This document shows, piece after piece, positions 1-9,199 of a stretch of 64,000 nt of DNA (the stretch's first letter is position 1; each line of letters begins with the position of its first letter). A model generated the notes under the pieces. That model searched no databases, was not told where the DNA came from, and was given only the letters and a program-made list of their open reading frames with translations. This DNA comes from Vibrio hannami (GTDB lineage: Bacteria; Pseudomonadota; Gammaproteobacteria; Enterobacterales; Vibrionaceae). A program made the translations under genes and the position numbers. The stretch is from the NCBI RefSeq assembly GCF_029589055.1, contig NZ_JARQZP010000007.1, positions 558,001 through 622,000 of the forward strand, read 5' to 3'.

Positions 1-1
1 A

Positions 2-1174
<1,173 letters not shown>

Positions 1175-1198
1175 TTTGACCGACTGAATGAACTCTTC

Positions 1199-1225
1199 AG
1201 GGCCTGGCTAGATTAGTCGGGCCTT
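1199..1225 (+). terminator. Rho-independent terminator after serS
   Basis: A 12-bp stem (arms 1199-1210 and 1214-1225, several G-U pairs, 3-nt loop) is followed by an AT-rich tail containing a run of five T. It lies 25 bases past the serS stop and just before the next gene. Confidence 0.65.
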
Positions 1226-1245
1226 ATTTATTTTTAGTGGAATAA

Positions 1246-2001
1246 ATGGTGAGAAAGATTCTATTTTTATGTACAGGTAACTCCGCTCGTTCTCAGTTAG
1301 CTGAAGGTTTGTTTAACCGTATGGCGAAGGGTAACTTTACTGCAGCGAGTGCTGGAACACGTCCCGATGAAGTTGACCCAAGAGTTGTTGAGGTACTTAC
1401 TGAGCATGGTATTGATGCCAGCGCTCTGAGAAGTAAATCGACTCAAGAGTTTGAAGGCCAGACATTTGATTTTGTGATAACGCTATGTGAGCGTGCTAAA
1501 GATGAATGTGGTGTATTTGATGAACAAGGCGATCAGATTCACTGGGACTTTGCAGATCCTAGGGATGCTACAGGCAAAGAGGCGTTCGAAGAGGTTTATA
1601 GAGGGCTAGAAGAGAGAATTTCTCTGTTTCTGTTACTAAATGGTCATCAAGTTGAAGGCGTGTTTGCACCAACTGCTTTTTTTAAAGTAATGAGTGACCC
1701 GCTTCGTCTAAAAATCATTATGTTGCTCGAAGATGAAACAGTGCTGAGTGTATCGGACCTTACCGAGGCACTGGGAGAGAGCCAGCCGAAGGTGTCACGT
1801 CATCTGGCGTTGCTGAGGGATAGTGGCTTCTTACAGGATGAGCGAGATGGCCTGTGGATTTTCTACCGTTTATCTGATCATCTTCCGCTATGGATTAAGC
1901 ATACGCTTCAAACGGTTCGAAATGGTAATCCTGGGATTATTAACCACGAGAAGCATCAGCTTAAACTAGCTGAGCGGAAGAGGCGTTATAAAGGGAAATA
2001 G
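1246..2001 (+). CDS. Arsenate reductase (LMW-phosphatase fold) fused to ArsR-family HTH regulator
   Basis: A 251-residue two-domain protein. Residues 1-130 have the low-molecular-weight phosphatase P-loop CTGNSAR (CX5R, Cys9-Arg15). They also have Cys81 and Cys88 in the context LCERAKDEC, which matches the spacing of the Cys10/82/89 relay of thioredoxin-coupled ArsC of the Staphylococcus type. Residues ~138-250 form an ArsR/SmtB winged helix (SDPLRLKIIMLL, then the recognition helix around QPKVSRHLALLRDSG). The metal-binding motif ELCVCDL of classical ArsR is replaced by VLSVSDL, so no cysteine pair is present. ATG at 1246 is the only start that keeps the P-loop at the N-terminus. No arsB/ACR3 lies nearby. 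Role inferred: an arsenate- or redox-linked repressor. Its DNA target is unknown. Confidence 0.85.
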   Translation: MVRKILFLCTGNSARSQLAEGLFNRMAKGNFTAASAGTRPDEVDPRVVEVLTEHGIDASALRSKSTQEFEGQTFDFVITLCERAKDECGVFDEQGDQIHWDFADPRDATGKEAFEEVYRGLEERISLFLLLNGHQVEGVFAPTAFFKVMSDPLRLKIIMLLEDETVLSVSDLTEALGESQPKVSRHLALLRDSGFLQDERDGLWIFYRLSDHLPLWIKHTLQTVRNGNPGIINHEKHQLKLAERKRRYKGK

Positions 2002-2010
2002 ATGAAGGCA

Positions 2011-2090
2011 TAAAACGGAATTGGTTCCGTAAACCGCTGGGACACATCCCTGTTCGCTTAAACAAGGGCATCCATGCCCTTGTATGTTTA
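2011..2090. repeat. Multi-hairpin intergenic element between convergent genes
   Basis: Three consecutive inverted repeats: ACGGAA/TTCCGT (2015-2030), GGGA/TCCC around 2039-2050, and the 10-bp palindrome ACAAGGGCAT/ATGCCCTTGT (2062-2083). The last is not followed by a T-run on either strand, so a simple intrinsic terminator is not certain. It lies between the arsC-arsR fusion and the convergent bioA and may terminate both. Confidence 0.5.
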
Positions 2091-2113
2091 CTCCACCAAC
2101 ACCATTTCACGCC

Positions 2114-3403
2114 TTATAGGTGTGTGGCGGAGAAGCATTCAGGCTCTGCCAGTGCATTTCGAACAGCTTCAACCAGTTTTTTTACTTCTTCTTCGGTGCT
2201 GATATAGGGTGGCATCATATAGATGAGCTTACCGAACGGGCGAATCCAGACGCCCTGAGAGACAAACAGAGACTGAATCTTATCCATATTGACCGGAGTG
2301 TTGGTTTCTACCACACCGATTGCGCCTAACCAACGTACATCTTCTACCAAATCAGACTCTTTCAGAGCCGGAAGCGTTTCAGCAAAGATAGATTCAATTT
2401 TCCGAGTCTGTTTTTTCCAGTCACCTTGTTCAATCAACTCCATACTGGCGGTTGCAACCGCACAAGCCAGAGGGTTACCCATAAAGGTTGGGCCGTGCAT
2501 AAAACAGCCTGCTTCGCCTCCACAAACGGTATCTGCGACATTCTTTGTAGTTAATGCCGCAGAGAGCGTCATATAGCCACCTGTAATCGCTTTTCCGATA
2601 CAAAGGATATCAGGCTGGATATCGGAGTGCTCACAAGCAAACAGCTTTCCTGTACGTCCAAATCCGGTGGCGATTTCATCAAGAATCAGCAGTACCCCGA
2701 ATTCATTACACAGCCTTCTGACCTGTTTAAGAAACTCTGGGTGATAGATACGCATACCACCGGCTCCCTGAACAATCGGTTCCAGAATAACGGCTGCTAT
2801 TTCTTTGTTGTGCGCTGTTAATTTTGCTTCAAAATCAGCAATATCTTTTGGGTTCCACTCTTGCCAGAATCCGGTTTTAGGAGAATCGGCAAAGATATGT
2901 TCAGGTAGAAAGCCTTTGTAGAGGCTATGCATAGAGTTGTCAGGGTCAGTCACCGACATAGCTGCAAAGGTATCCCCATGATAACCATCCCTAAGTGTGA
3001 GGAACTTTGGTCGGGATTCACCTTTAGCATGCCAGTATTGCATCGCCATTTTAAGGCTCACTTCAACTGCAACGGAACCAGAATCAGCCAAAAACACGTG
3101 TTCAAGGTTATCAGGCGCTAGATTGAGCAGTTTCTTACAGAGATTGATTGCTGGATCATGAGTAAGACCACCAAACATAACATGGGACATCTTATCGATT
3201 TGCTGATGAGCTGCCTGATTAAGGTGAGGGTGGTTGTAGCCATGAATAGCAGACCACCAGGAAGACATGCCATCTATAAGTTGCTCACCAGTTTCTAATT
3301 CTAAGTAAACGCCCTTAGCACTTTTTACCGGGTAACAAGTTAAAGGATTCAGGGTTGAGGTGTATGGGTGCCAAATGTGTTGGCGATCAAAGTTCAGATC
3401 CAT
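2114..3403 (-). CDS. bioA: Adenosylmethionine-8-amino-7-oxononanoate aminotransferase
   Basis: Third step of biotin synthesis: transfers the amino group of SAM to KAPA to give DAPA, using PLP in the cytoplasm. The 429-residue protein has the usual length for BioA. It opens with [11 protein letters not shown] and shows [13 protein letters not shown], the PLP-binding [11 protein letters not shown] around 242-252 and the Schiff-base lysine (K271) in [15 protein letters not shown]. The gene is divergent from bioB with 123 bp between them holding a BirA-like operator, so biotin repression of both arms is expected. The reading frame is intact, unlike bioF and bioD across the divide. Confidence 0.96.
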   Translation of the reverse strand: MDLNFDRQHIWHPYTSTLNPLTCYPVKSAKGVYLELETGEQLIDGMSSWWSAIHGYNHPHLNQAAHQQIDKMSHVMFGGLTHDPAINLCKKLLNLAPDNLEHVFLADSGSVAVEVSLKMAMQYWHAKGESRPKFLTLRDGYHGDTFAAMSVTDPDNSMHSLYKGFLPEHIFADSPKTGFWQEWNPKDIADFEAKLTAHNKEIAAVILEPIVQGAGGMRIYHPEFLKQVRRLCNEFGVLLILDEIATGFGRTGKLFACEHSDIQPDILCIGKAITGGYMTLSAALTTKNVADTVCGGEAGCFMHGPTFMGNPLACAVATASMELIEQGDWKKQTRKIESIFAETLPALKESDLVEDVRWLGAIGVVETNTPVNMDKIQSLFVSQGVWIRPFGKLIYMMPPYISTEEEVKKLVEAVRNALAEPECFSATHL

Positions 3404-3433
3404 AATTAGTATTATTGATTATTAATTGGTCAA

Positions 3434-3467
3434 TTGTAAACTTAAGTGCATTTAGTTTTGTTGACAG
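3434..3467. promoter_or_regulatory. BirA operator (bioO-like) in the bioA-bioB divergent region
   Basis: Half-sites TTGTAAAC (3434-3441) and GTTGACAG (3460-3467) are separated by 18 bases, the same 8+18+8 geometry as the Escherichia coli bio operator TTGTAAAC/GTTTACAA. The second half-site matches at six of eight positions. It overlaps the TTGACA box proposed for bioB and sits between the two divergent starts. BirA-biotinyl-AMP is the expected repressor. Confidence 0.75.
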
Positions 3468-3488
3468 TCTATCTTCTGTCAGTAGACT
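3461..3488 (+). promoter_or_regulatory. Candidate bioB promoter
   Basis: A consensus -35 TTGACA (3461-3466) and a weaker -10 TAGACT (3483-3488) with a 16-bp spacer, about 40 bases upstream of the bioB GTG. The -35 box is embedded in the right half of the BirA-like operator, which suits repression. Confidence 0.45.
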
Positions 3489-3526
3489 AGCCAAGCATTA
3501 ACACAATAAAAATTCAGGATATACAC

Positions 3527-4579
3527 GTGGAAGTTCGTCATAACTGGACGGTGCAGGAAGTTCGTGCACTGATGGAAAAGCCTTTTATGGATTTGCTGTT
3601 TGAAGCGCAGCAAGTTCATCGCCAATATCAGCAACACAACTATGTACAGGTGAGTACGCTGCTATCGATTAAAACCGGCGCTTGTCCGGAAGATTGTAAG
3701 TACTGTCCGCAGAGCGCTCGCTATACAACAGATGTAGAACGTGAGCGCCTGATGGAAGTAGAGCGTGTGTTAGACGCTGCTGAGAAAGCAAAAAATGCCG
3801 GCTCTACCCGTTTTTGTATGGGAGCGGCGTGGAAAAACCCAAAAGAAAGGGATATGCCGCATCTGATCAGTATGATCAAAGGTGTAAAAGAGAAAGGACT
3901 CGAGACCTGTATGACTCTAGGCATGCTAACTCCTGACCAGGCAAACGAACTTGCAAATGCTGGTTTAGATTACTACAACCACAACCTTGATACCTCACCG
4001 GAGTTTTACGGCAAGATCATTACCACTCGTACTTATCAGGATAGATTAGATACCCTTTCTCATGTGCGTGATGCCGGTATGAAAATTTGTTCTGGTGGCA
4101 TTATCGGTATGGGGGAAAGCGTAAATGACAGGGCGGGCTTGTTTGTGGAACTTGCCAATCTTCCGGTCCATCCGGAGAGTGTGCCTATCAACATGCTGGT
4201 TAAAGTGAAAGGCACACCGCTTGAAGATGCAGAAGATGTCGATCCTTTTGACTTCATCCGCCTGATTGCCATCGCACGAATTATGATGCCGAAATCTGCG
4301 GTTCGCCTGTCTGCTGGTCGTGAAAATATGAATGAGCAGATGCAGACGCTTTGTTTTATGGCTGGCGCAAATTCTGTGTTCTATGGTTGTAAGCTTTTAA
4401 CCACACCTAACCCGGATGAAGATGCGGATATGCAGCTGTTTAAGAAGCTGGGTATCAACAGTGTAGAAATGAGTCAGAAGCCGGATGAAGTACAGGAAAA
4501 TGAACTGCTAGAGCAGGTTGCAGAACGAGTTGCCGCGCGTCCAACAGAAGACGATCTGTTTTACGATGCCAGCGTTTAA
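3527..4579 (+). CDS. bioB: Biotin synthase
   Basis: Radical SAM enzyme inserting sulfur into dethiobiotin, the last step of biotin synthesis. The 350-residue protein carries the radical SAM cluster motif CPEDCKYC (Cys53, Cys57, Cys60), the conserved [14 protein letters not shown] block, [13 protein letters not shown] and [10 protein letters not shown] near the C-terminus. Length and sequence match enterobacterial BioB from end to end. The start is GTG at 3527, preceded by CAGGA. It is the first gene of bioBFCD and overlaps the bioF start by 14 bases, suggesting translational coupling. No defect is visible here. Confidence 0.96.
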   Translation: MEVRHNWTVQEVRALMEKPFMDLLFEAQQVHRQYQQHNYVQVSTLLSIKTGACPEDCKYCPQSARYTTDVERERLMEVERVLDAAEKAKNAGSTRFCMGAAWKNPKERDMPHLISMIKGVKEKGLETCMTLGMLTPDQANELANAGLDYYNHNLDTSPEFYGKIITTRTYQDRLDTLSHVRDAGMKICSGGIIGMGESVNDRAGLFVELANLPVHPESVPINMLVKVKGTPLEDAEDVDPFDFIRLIAIARIMMPKSAVRLSAGRENMNEQMQTLCFMAGANSVFYGCKLLTTPNPDEDADMQLFKKLGINSVEMSQKPDEVQENELLEQVAERVAARPTEDDLFYDASV

Positions 4580-5712
4580 CCAACGAATTGCTGCTGAACT
4601 GGAAGAGCGTAAGCAAAAAGGGCTTACCCGTAGGGTGAATGTGCTTTCAGGGGCTAATAATTCGAGCTTCCAGAGTGATGCTAGGAGGTATGTAAACTTC
4701 TCCAGTAATGACTACCTTGGCCTGGCCACGGATGCAGATGTTGTCGCAAGTTGGCACAAAGGGCTGGATCTATATGGTGCTGGTAGCGGAGCCTCTCCGC
4801 TGGTTACTGGCTATTCTCCCGCCCATCAACTGCTGGAAGAGACACTGTGTGAATGGCTAGGATACGAGAGAGCGATATTATTTGTATCTGGCTTTAGCGC
4901 CAATCAGGCGGTGCTTTTTTCGTTGCTGGATAAAACGGATCTACTGGTTCAGGACCGCCTGAATCACGCTTCTCTGATGGAAGCTGGTAGCTTATCTCCG
5001 GCTTCAATGAAACGCTTTAAGCACAATGACGTTGAACACCTGGAAAAACTGATTGATGGCACAAAGTCCTCGCTCGTCGTTACCGAAGGCGTGTTCAGCA
5101 TGGATGGCGATAAAGCACCTCTGGACTCCATTCATCAGAGGTGTAGAGCAGCAAAAAGCTGGCTAATGGTCGACGATGCGCACGGTATTGGTGTACTGGG
5201 GGAAAATGGCGAGGGAAGTTGTTCTGCTGTCGGAATTAAGCCCGAACTTCTGGTCGTTACCTTTGGTAAGGCGTTTGGTTTATCTGGCGCTGCCGTTATG
5301 TGCAGTGAAGAAACGGGTGATTATCTAGCACAGTTTGCAAGACATCATGTCTACTCAACTGCCATGCCGCCAGCACAGGCATACGCGCTGGCTAGTACGG
5401 CGAAGCTAATTCAGGAGCAAAATTGGCGTAGGGAAAAGCTTCTTGAACTGCAATCAGTTTTTGATGATGAGCTCAGAAACTTAGATGGTTTTGTCCAAAC
5501 TGAAACGCCGATTAAGCCGTTGATTTGTGGCGAGGCTGAAACTGCTATGAATCTGGCGCGATCTTCTTAAAGAGAAAGGCTTCTGGGTTACCGCTATTCG
5601 CCCGCCCACGGTTCCGGCAGGTAGTGCGCGGTTAAGAGTGACCTTAACGGCAAAACATACATGTGACGAAGTAAAGTTGCTCGGTCAGGAAATCTGCAGG
5701 GCATTAGGTTAA
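4566..5712 (+). pseudogene. bioF: 8-amino-7-oxononanoate synthase with a +1 frameshift near the C-terminus
   Basis: Would condense pimeloyl-thioester with alanine (PLP enzyme) to KAPA. The start is ATG 4566 ([19 protein letters not shown]), overlapping bioB. Family features are present: SGFSANQAV, DDAHGIGVLG and the PLP lysine K235 in TFGKAFGLSGAAV. The frame closes at 5568-5570 after only 334 residues. The conserved C-terminus ([18 protein letters not shown], then [12 protein letters not shown]) continues in the next frame from base 5560 to the stop at 5712. Skipping one base at about 5559 gives 381 residues that align without gap to E. coli BioF around LA-xxxxxx-GxW. As written, the product loses the last ~50 residues. 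It may be a true mutation or an assembly error. Confidence 0.88.
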
Positions 5713-5714
5713 AA

Positions 5715-5738
5715 AAGAGTGGTACAAAGAGTGGTACA
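5715..5738 (+). repeat. 12-bp tandem duplication between bioF and bioC
   Basis: The 12-mer AAGAGTGGTACA occurs twice in direct succession (5715-5726 and 5727-5738), ending just before the bioC ATG at 5742. The duplication puts two copies of a weak AAGAG ribosome-binding candidate upstream of bioC. Confidence 0.7.
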
Positions 5739-5741
5739 TAG

Positions 5742-6527
5742 ATGGTGTTAGATAATAGTCGTAAAGAAGCCATTGCAGATGCGTTCGGCAGAGCCGCAGC
5801 GCGATATGATGACCATGCAGAGTTTCAAAGACAGGTCGGTCATGAGCTGATCGAAATGCTACCTGAGTCTCTGAAAGGTTTGAAGGTACTAGATATCGGG
5901 TGTGGTAAAACCGGTTATTTCTCCGCACTTTTAGCAGAGAAAGGAGCGAGTGTTACAGCTGCAGATCTCTCCGTGGAAATGCTGGCTCAGGCAGAAATCC
6001 GTTGTGGTAGTCGGGTTGAGAGCTATCAACAAGCTGATGCAGAAGGTCTTCCTTTTGATGATGATTCATTTGATATTGTTTTCTCCAGCCTGGCTTTACA
6101 GTGGTGTGACGATCTTTCTATTCCATTAAAAGAGTTGCAGCGTGTAACCAAACCCAGAGGAAAAATCTACTTTTCGACTTTACTGGATGGCTCACTGTAT
6201 GAATTGAAACAGTCCTGGGCCAAAATTGATACATATCAACACGTCAATGATTTTCTTAATGAGAAAAATATAAAAGTTGCGTTAGCGCAATCTGAGGCAT
6301 CGGTGCATCATCTAGACTTACGGACAATTAAGGTGTGGTACTCATCTGCGTTACAGCTAATGCGTGATCTGAAAGGCATTGGAGCAACCCATGTTAGTGG
6401 GCGATCGCAAGGACTGATTAAAAAGCAGACTTTGTTAGATGTTGAGGGTGAGTACAGTAGATATAGAAGTGAGTCAGGATTATTACCTGCCACTTATGAA
6501 GTATGTTTAGGGGCTATTAATCTATGA
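5742..6527 (+). CDS. bioC: Malonyl-ACP O-methyltransferase, with an extra codon in the SAM loop
   Basis: Methylates malonyl-ACP so that fatty-acid synthase can build the pimeloyl chain of biotin. The 261-residue SAM methyltransferase has motif I around VLDIGCG, the conserved [10 protein letters not shown] (about 125-134) and [12 protein letters not shown] blocks diagnostic for BioC. Motif I reads GCGKTGYFS, where family members have GCGTGYFS or similar: one extra lysine codon (AAA) sits inside the glycine loop that holds SAM. The frame is otherwise intact. It follows bioF and overlaps bioD by four bases. Activity is doubtful if the insertion is real. Confidence 0.9.
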   Translation: MVLDNSRKEAIADAFGRAAARYDDHAEFQRQVGHELIEMLPESLKGLKVLDIGCGKTGYFSALLAEKGASVTAADLSVEMLAQAEIRCGSRVESYQQADAEGLPFDDDSFDIVFSSLALQWCDDLSIPLKELQRVTKPRGKIYFSTLLDGSLYELKQSWAKIDTYQHVNDFLNEKNIKVALAQSEASVHHLDLRTIKVWYSSALQLMRDLKGIGATHVSGRSQGLIKKQTLLDVEGEYSRYRSESGLLPATYEVCLGAINL

Positions 6528-7209
6528 TTAAAGCATTTTTCATTGCCGGAACTGATACAGAAGTCGGTAAAACAGTAGTATCTAAAGCGCTACTGCAGGC
6601 ACTGGGTGCCAGAGGTTTAGAAACCATCGGGTACAAACCCGTTGCTGCTGGTTGCAAAGAAACGGAAGAAGGGATGCGCAACTCTGACGCATTACATCTT
6701 CAGCAAGCTGCAACAAAGCAAGTACCATATGAGGATGTCAATCCTTATGCTCTTATTCAGCCTTGCTCTCCGCATATTGCGGCAAAGAGAGAGCAAGTAA
6801 AAGTCGAGTACTCGGTTCTTAGCGAGAAACTTGTTCACCACAAAGAGTGTGCTGATGTTGTACTGGTTGAGGGTGCTGGTGGCTGGCGAGTTCCGATTTC
6901 TGATTCAGACTGCCTATCAACCTGGGTAAAACAGGAAAAGCTTCCGGTAATACTGGTGGTTGGCATTAAGTTGGGTTGTCTGGAGTCACGCAATGCTTTC
7001 AGTTGAAGCGATCCAGAATGACGGATTGGAAATCATCGGCTGGGCTGCAAATCGCATTAACCCAGGTACCGAAAACTATGCTGAAATCATCAAGATGCTG
7101 GAAGACAAGATACCGGCACTCTAAACTTGGTGAAATCCCATACGTGCCTAGTGTTAAAAGGCGTGATATCGGTAAATATATGGATGTTTCACCGATTATT
7201 GAAGGTTAA
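6524..7209 (+). pseudogene. bioD: Dethiobiotin synthetase with two +1 frameshifts
   Basis: Would close the ureido ring of DAPA with CO2 and ATP. The P-loop GTDTEVGKT is at residues 9-17, [10 protein letters not shown] is present and VVGIKLGCL marks the nucleotide region. The frame then leaves the family sequence. One extra G at about 6983 must be skipped to read [21 protein letters not shown] second extra base at about 7122 must be skipped to read KLGEIPYVPSVKRRDIGKY, ending at 7209. The repaired protein is 227 residues, the normal BioD length. As written, translation stops at 7006. Last gene of bioBFCD, followed by a strong hairpin. Confidence 0.9.
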
Positions 7210-7229
7210 TTTAGCCGAATCATATAATT

Positions 7230-7259
7230 AAGAAGGGTTGCCGTACGGCAACCCTTCTT
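7230..7259. terminator. Strong palindromic terminator after bioD
   Basis: A perfect 13-bp inverted repeat (7230-7242 and 7247-7259) with a 4-base GTAC loop lies 20 bases after the bioD stop. Downstream tails are short (GTTTC on plus), and on the minus strand an AT-rich stretch follows. It probably ends both bioBFCD and the convergent small gene at 7287-7457. Confidence 0.75.
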
Positions 7260-7286
7260 GTTTCAAACCTTGAACAAGCGGTGAAT

Positions 7287-7457
7287 TTACTTTTCTGTGT
7301 TTAGGCCCATCAACGCCTGCTGGGTATCCACTACATGCTTATGGATTGATTGCTCATCACCGATACCAAGCTGATCTCTCGCTTCATCCTCAGTAATGCC
7401 CAGATGGCAACATAGTAGGTCAATTGCCATCTGATAGTTACTTCCATTCTCAACCAT
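7287..7457 (-). CDS. Small conserved-looking protein, 56 residues
   Basis: An ATG at 7457 preceded by AAAGGGAT at a good distance opens a 56-residue frame, MVENGSNYQMAIDLLCCHLG then ITEDEARDQLGIGDEQSIHK and a short tail ending at TAA 7287-7289. It is acidic, probably helical, has a CC pair at about residues 16-17 and no signal or membrane segment. The clean ribosome-binding site, the fit between two transcription terminator/promoter regions and sensible composition argue that it is real. I do not recognise a family or function. Confidence 0.6.
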   Translation of the reverse strand: MVENGSNYQMAIDLLCCHLGITEDEARDQLGIGDEQSIHKHVVDTQQALMGLNTEK

Positions 7458-7726
7458 AATCTAATCCCTTTACTTAATAGTTCATGCAGTTTTGCATGTC
7501 TGGAATCCTACTCTTGATGTATTTATCATCAATAAGACCTTAGTCTATAAAGTATGATGGTTAGACCAGTGTTACTTTGTGAATGAGGTTTTCACTTCAT
7601 TGACAATTTGTTGCAAATTAGGCTTAACCTTGTAATCGAAATTTATGACACTATCTATATAACATGACGGCGTACCAAATAACCTTATAAAAAATGTACG
7701 CTAATAGATAATAACTGGAGATAAGA

Positions 7727-8590
7727 ATGAAACGTGTAATGCTATTTTTAGCAACGAACTTAGCTGTCGTCTTTGTACTAAGTATCGTATTGAATATTGT
7801 CTATGCGACCACAGGAATGCAGCCAGGTAGCCTCAATGGTCTGCTAATTATGGCCGCGGTATTTGGCTTTGGTGGCTCGTTTATTTCCTTGCTCATGTCC
7901 AAGAGTATGGCTCTGCGCTCTGTCGGTGGACAGGTTATTGATAGCCCAAGAAATGAAACGGAACACTGGTTATTAGAAACCGTTAAAGTTCAGTCGCAGA
8001 AGGCGGGTATCGGCATGCCAACTGTAGCGATTTACGATTCCCCTGATATTAACGCCTTTGCTACAGGTGCAAAGCGTGATGATTCGCTGGTGGCTGTATC
8101 TACAGGACTTCTTCGCAACATGACGCGTGATGAAGCGGAAGCGGTGTTAGCGCATGAAGTCAGCCATATTTCCAATGGCGATATGGTCACTATGACGCTA
8201 ATGCAAGGTGTTGTGAACACCTTCGTTATATTCTTATCTCGCTTTGTTGCCAACATTCTAGCCTCTGGTGACAGAGAAGAAGGTCAGGGCACAAATATGA
8301 TGGCTTACTTTGCGATATCCATGTTCCTGGAGTTGGTTCTTGGCTTCCTGGCTAGCTTTATCACCATGTGGTACAGCCGCCGTCGAGAGTACTTTGCTGA
8401 TGCAGGAGCAGCGAGTCTGGTCGGCAAGCATAAGATGATTGCAGCGCTCGAGCGTCTTAAAATGAGCCACGAGCCGCAACTTGAAGGTTCCATGATGGCA
8501 TTTGGCATTAATGGTAAGAGCACCATGATGCAGCTTCTGATGAGCCATCCTCCGTTGGACAAGCGTATCGACGCATTGCGTAACAGCTAA
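7727..8590 (+). CDS. htpX: Membrane-bound zinc metalloprotease HtpX
   Basis: M48 family heat-shock protease that works with FtsH in inner-membrane protein quality control. 287 residues. Two N-terminal membrane helices (about 5-27 and 36-57), the zinc motif HEVSH at 143-147, two further hydrophobic segments (about 158-178 and 193-215) and the third-ligand region [12 protein letters not shown] follow in the family order. The C-terminus [18 protein letters not shown] is typical. ATG 7727 has a GGAGAT ribosome-binding site. Single-gene unit with its own terminator; stress (Cpx or heat-shock) control is usual in the family, but I did not identify a site. Confidence 0.96.
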   Translation: MKRVMLFLATNLAVVFVLSIVLNIVYATTGMQPGSLNGLLIMAAVFGFGGSFISLLMSKSMALRSVGGQVIDSPRNETEHWLLETVKVQSQKAGIGMPTVAIYDSPDINAFATGAKRDDSLVAVSTGLLRNMTRDEAEAVLAHEVSHISNGDMVTMTLMQGVVNTFVIFLSRFVANILASGDREEGQGTNMMAYFAISMFLELVLGFLASFITMWYSRRREYFADAGAASLVGKHKMIAALERLKMSHEPQLEGSMMAFGINGKSTMMQLLMSHPPLDKRIDALRNS

Positions 8591-8610
8591 ACCTTTCCTT
8601 ACATCCTACC

Positions 8611-8638
8611 AAAAGCCTGATTATCTCAGGCTTTTTTT
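8611..8638 (+). terminator. Rho-independent terminator after htpX
   Basis: Stem AAAAGCCTGA/TCAGGCTTTT with a 5-base loop, continuing into seven T, 20 bases after the htpX stop. Confidence 0.9.
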
Positions 8639-8682
8639 GATCCATCTTCCTTTCTGAAACGTAGATACCCGCAAGAAAATTA

Positions 8683-8767
8683 AATTGTACAAAAAAATAT
8701 TTGTACAATTATTTAATCCGTACTAAGTTTTACATAAACGAATATTGTATAACTTTAGGTTGTATGC
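8683..8767 (+). promoter_or_regulatory. TTGTACAA-type palindrome cluster upstream of the Cfa-like operon
   Basis: A perfect 11-bp inverted repeat, AATTGTACAAA (8683-8693) and TTTGTACAATT (8700-8710), is separated by 6 bases. TTGTA-type half-sites recur at 8745-8750 and 8760-8765, again about 15 bases apart. The cluster lies in the 190-bp gap before the eight-gene operon starting at 8780, and a possible -10 TTTAAT is at 8712-8717. The spaced TGTA-type half-sites resemble operators of MerR-family light regulators (LitR/CarH). That assignment is inference, and no regulator gene is in the window. Confidence 0.5.
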
Positions 8768-8779
8768 AGGTATTTAGAG

Positions 8780-9199
8780 ATGAATGTCGAACAAGTCGCT
8801 TCCTTTTATAAAAGTCTTACTGCTGATGGGCTCTCTGAATTGTATGAGATATATCATACAGATGTGGAGTTTCGCGATCCTCTTCATTGTATTGAGGGTA
8901 TAGATAGCCTGTACAACTATTTCGATAATTTGTACAAAAATGTCGAGAATTGCAGTTTCTATATTTCTTACTCGCAGCAACAGAGCAGTGTTGGTTTCCT
9001 GGTTTGGGAGATGTCCCTTAAACATCCAAAAATCAACAAAGGGAAAGCAGTTACCGTTCATGGATGCAGCCACCTTGAGTTTTTTGAAGGCAAAGTTTTG
9101 TATCACAGAGACTACTTTGATGCGGGAGAAATGCTCTACGAAAATCTGCCTGTAGTAGGGACATTCATTAGCGCTATCAAACAGAGGGTTGGCCAATGA
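8780..9199 (+). CDS. NTF2-like (SnoaL-fold) protein, first gene of Cfa-like operon
   Basis: A 139-residue cytoplasmic protein with the NTF2-like pattern: an N-terminal helix (VEQVASFYKSL), then YHTDVEFRDPLHCIEGIDSL, a signature of SnoaL-like domains, and a beta-rich second half ending in HRDYFDAGEMLYENLPVVG. These folds bind small hydrophobic ligands or act as small isomerases or cyclases. The partner substrate is unknown. It overlaps the SDR gene by four bases (ATGA). Small NTF2-like genes are often found beside Cfa-like and SDR genes in stress operons of Proteobacteria. Confidence 0.82.
   Translation: MNVEQVASFYKSLTADGLSELYEIYHTDVEFRDPLHCIEGIDSLYNYFDNLYKNVENCSFYISYSQQQSSVGFLVWEMSLKHPKINKGKAVTVHGCSHLEFFEGKVLYHRDYFDAGEMLYENLPVVGTFISAIKQRVGQ

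Noticed and set aside
6976..7209. Separate 77-residue ORF after bioD
   Set aside because: Its second half is the last segment of BioD in a shifted frame (KLGEIPYVPSVKRRDIGKY), and its first half is out-of-frame reading of bioD. It is a fragment of a frameshifted gene, not an independent one.
8774..9196. 140-residue ORF opposite the NTF2-like gene
   Set aside because: It mirrors almost the whole NTF2-like gene, which has the better start, operon coupling and family match. The antisense frame has no recognised motif.
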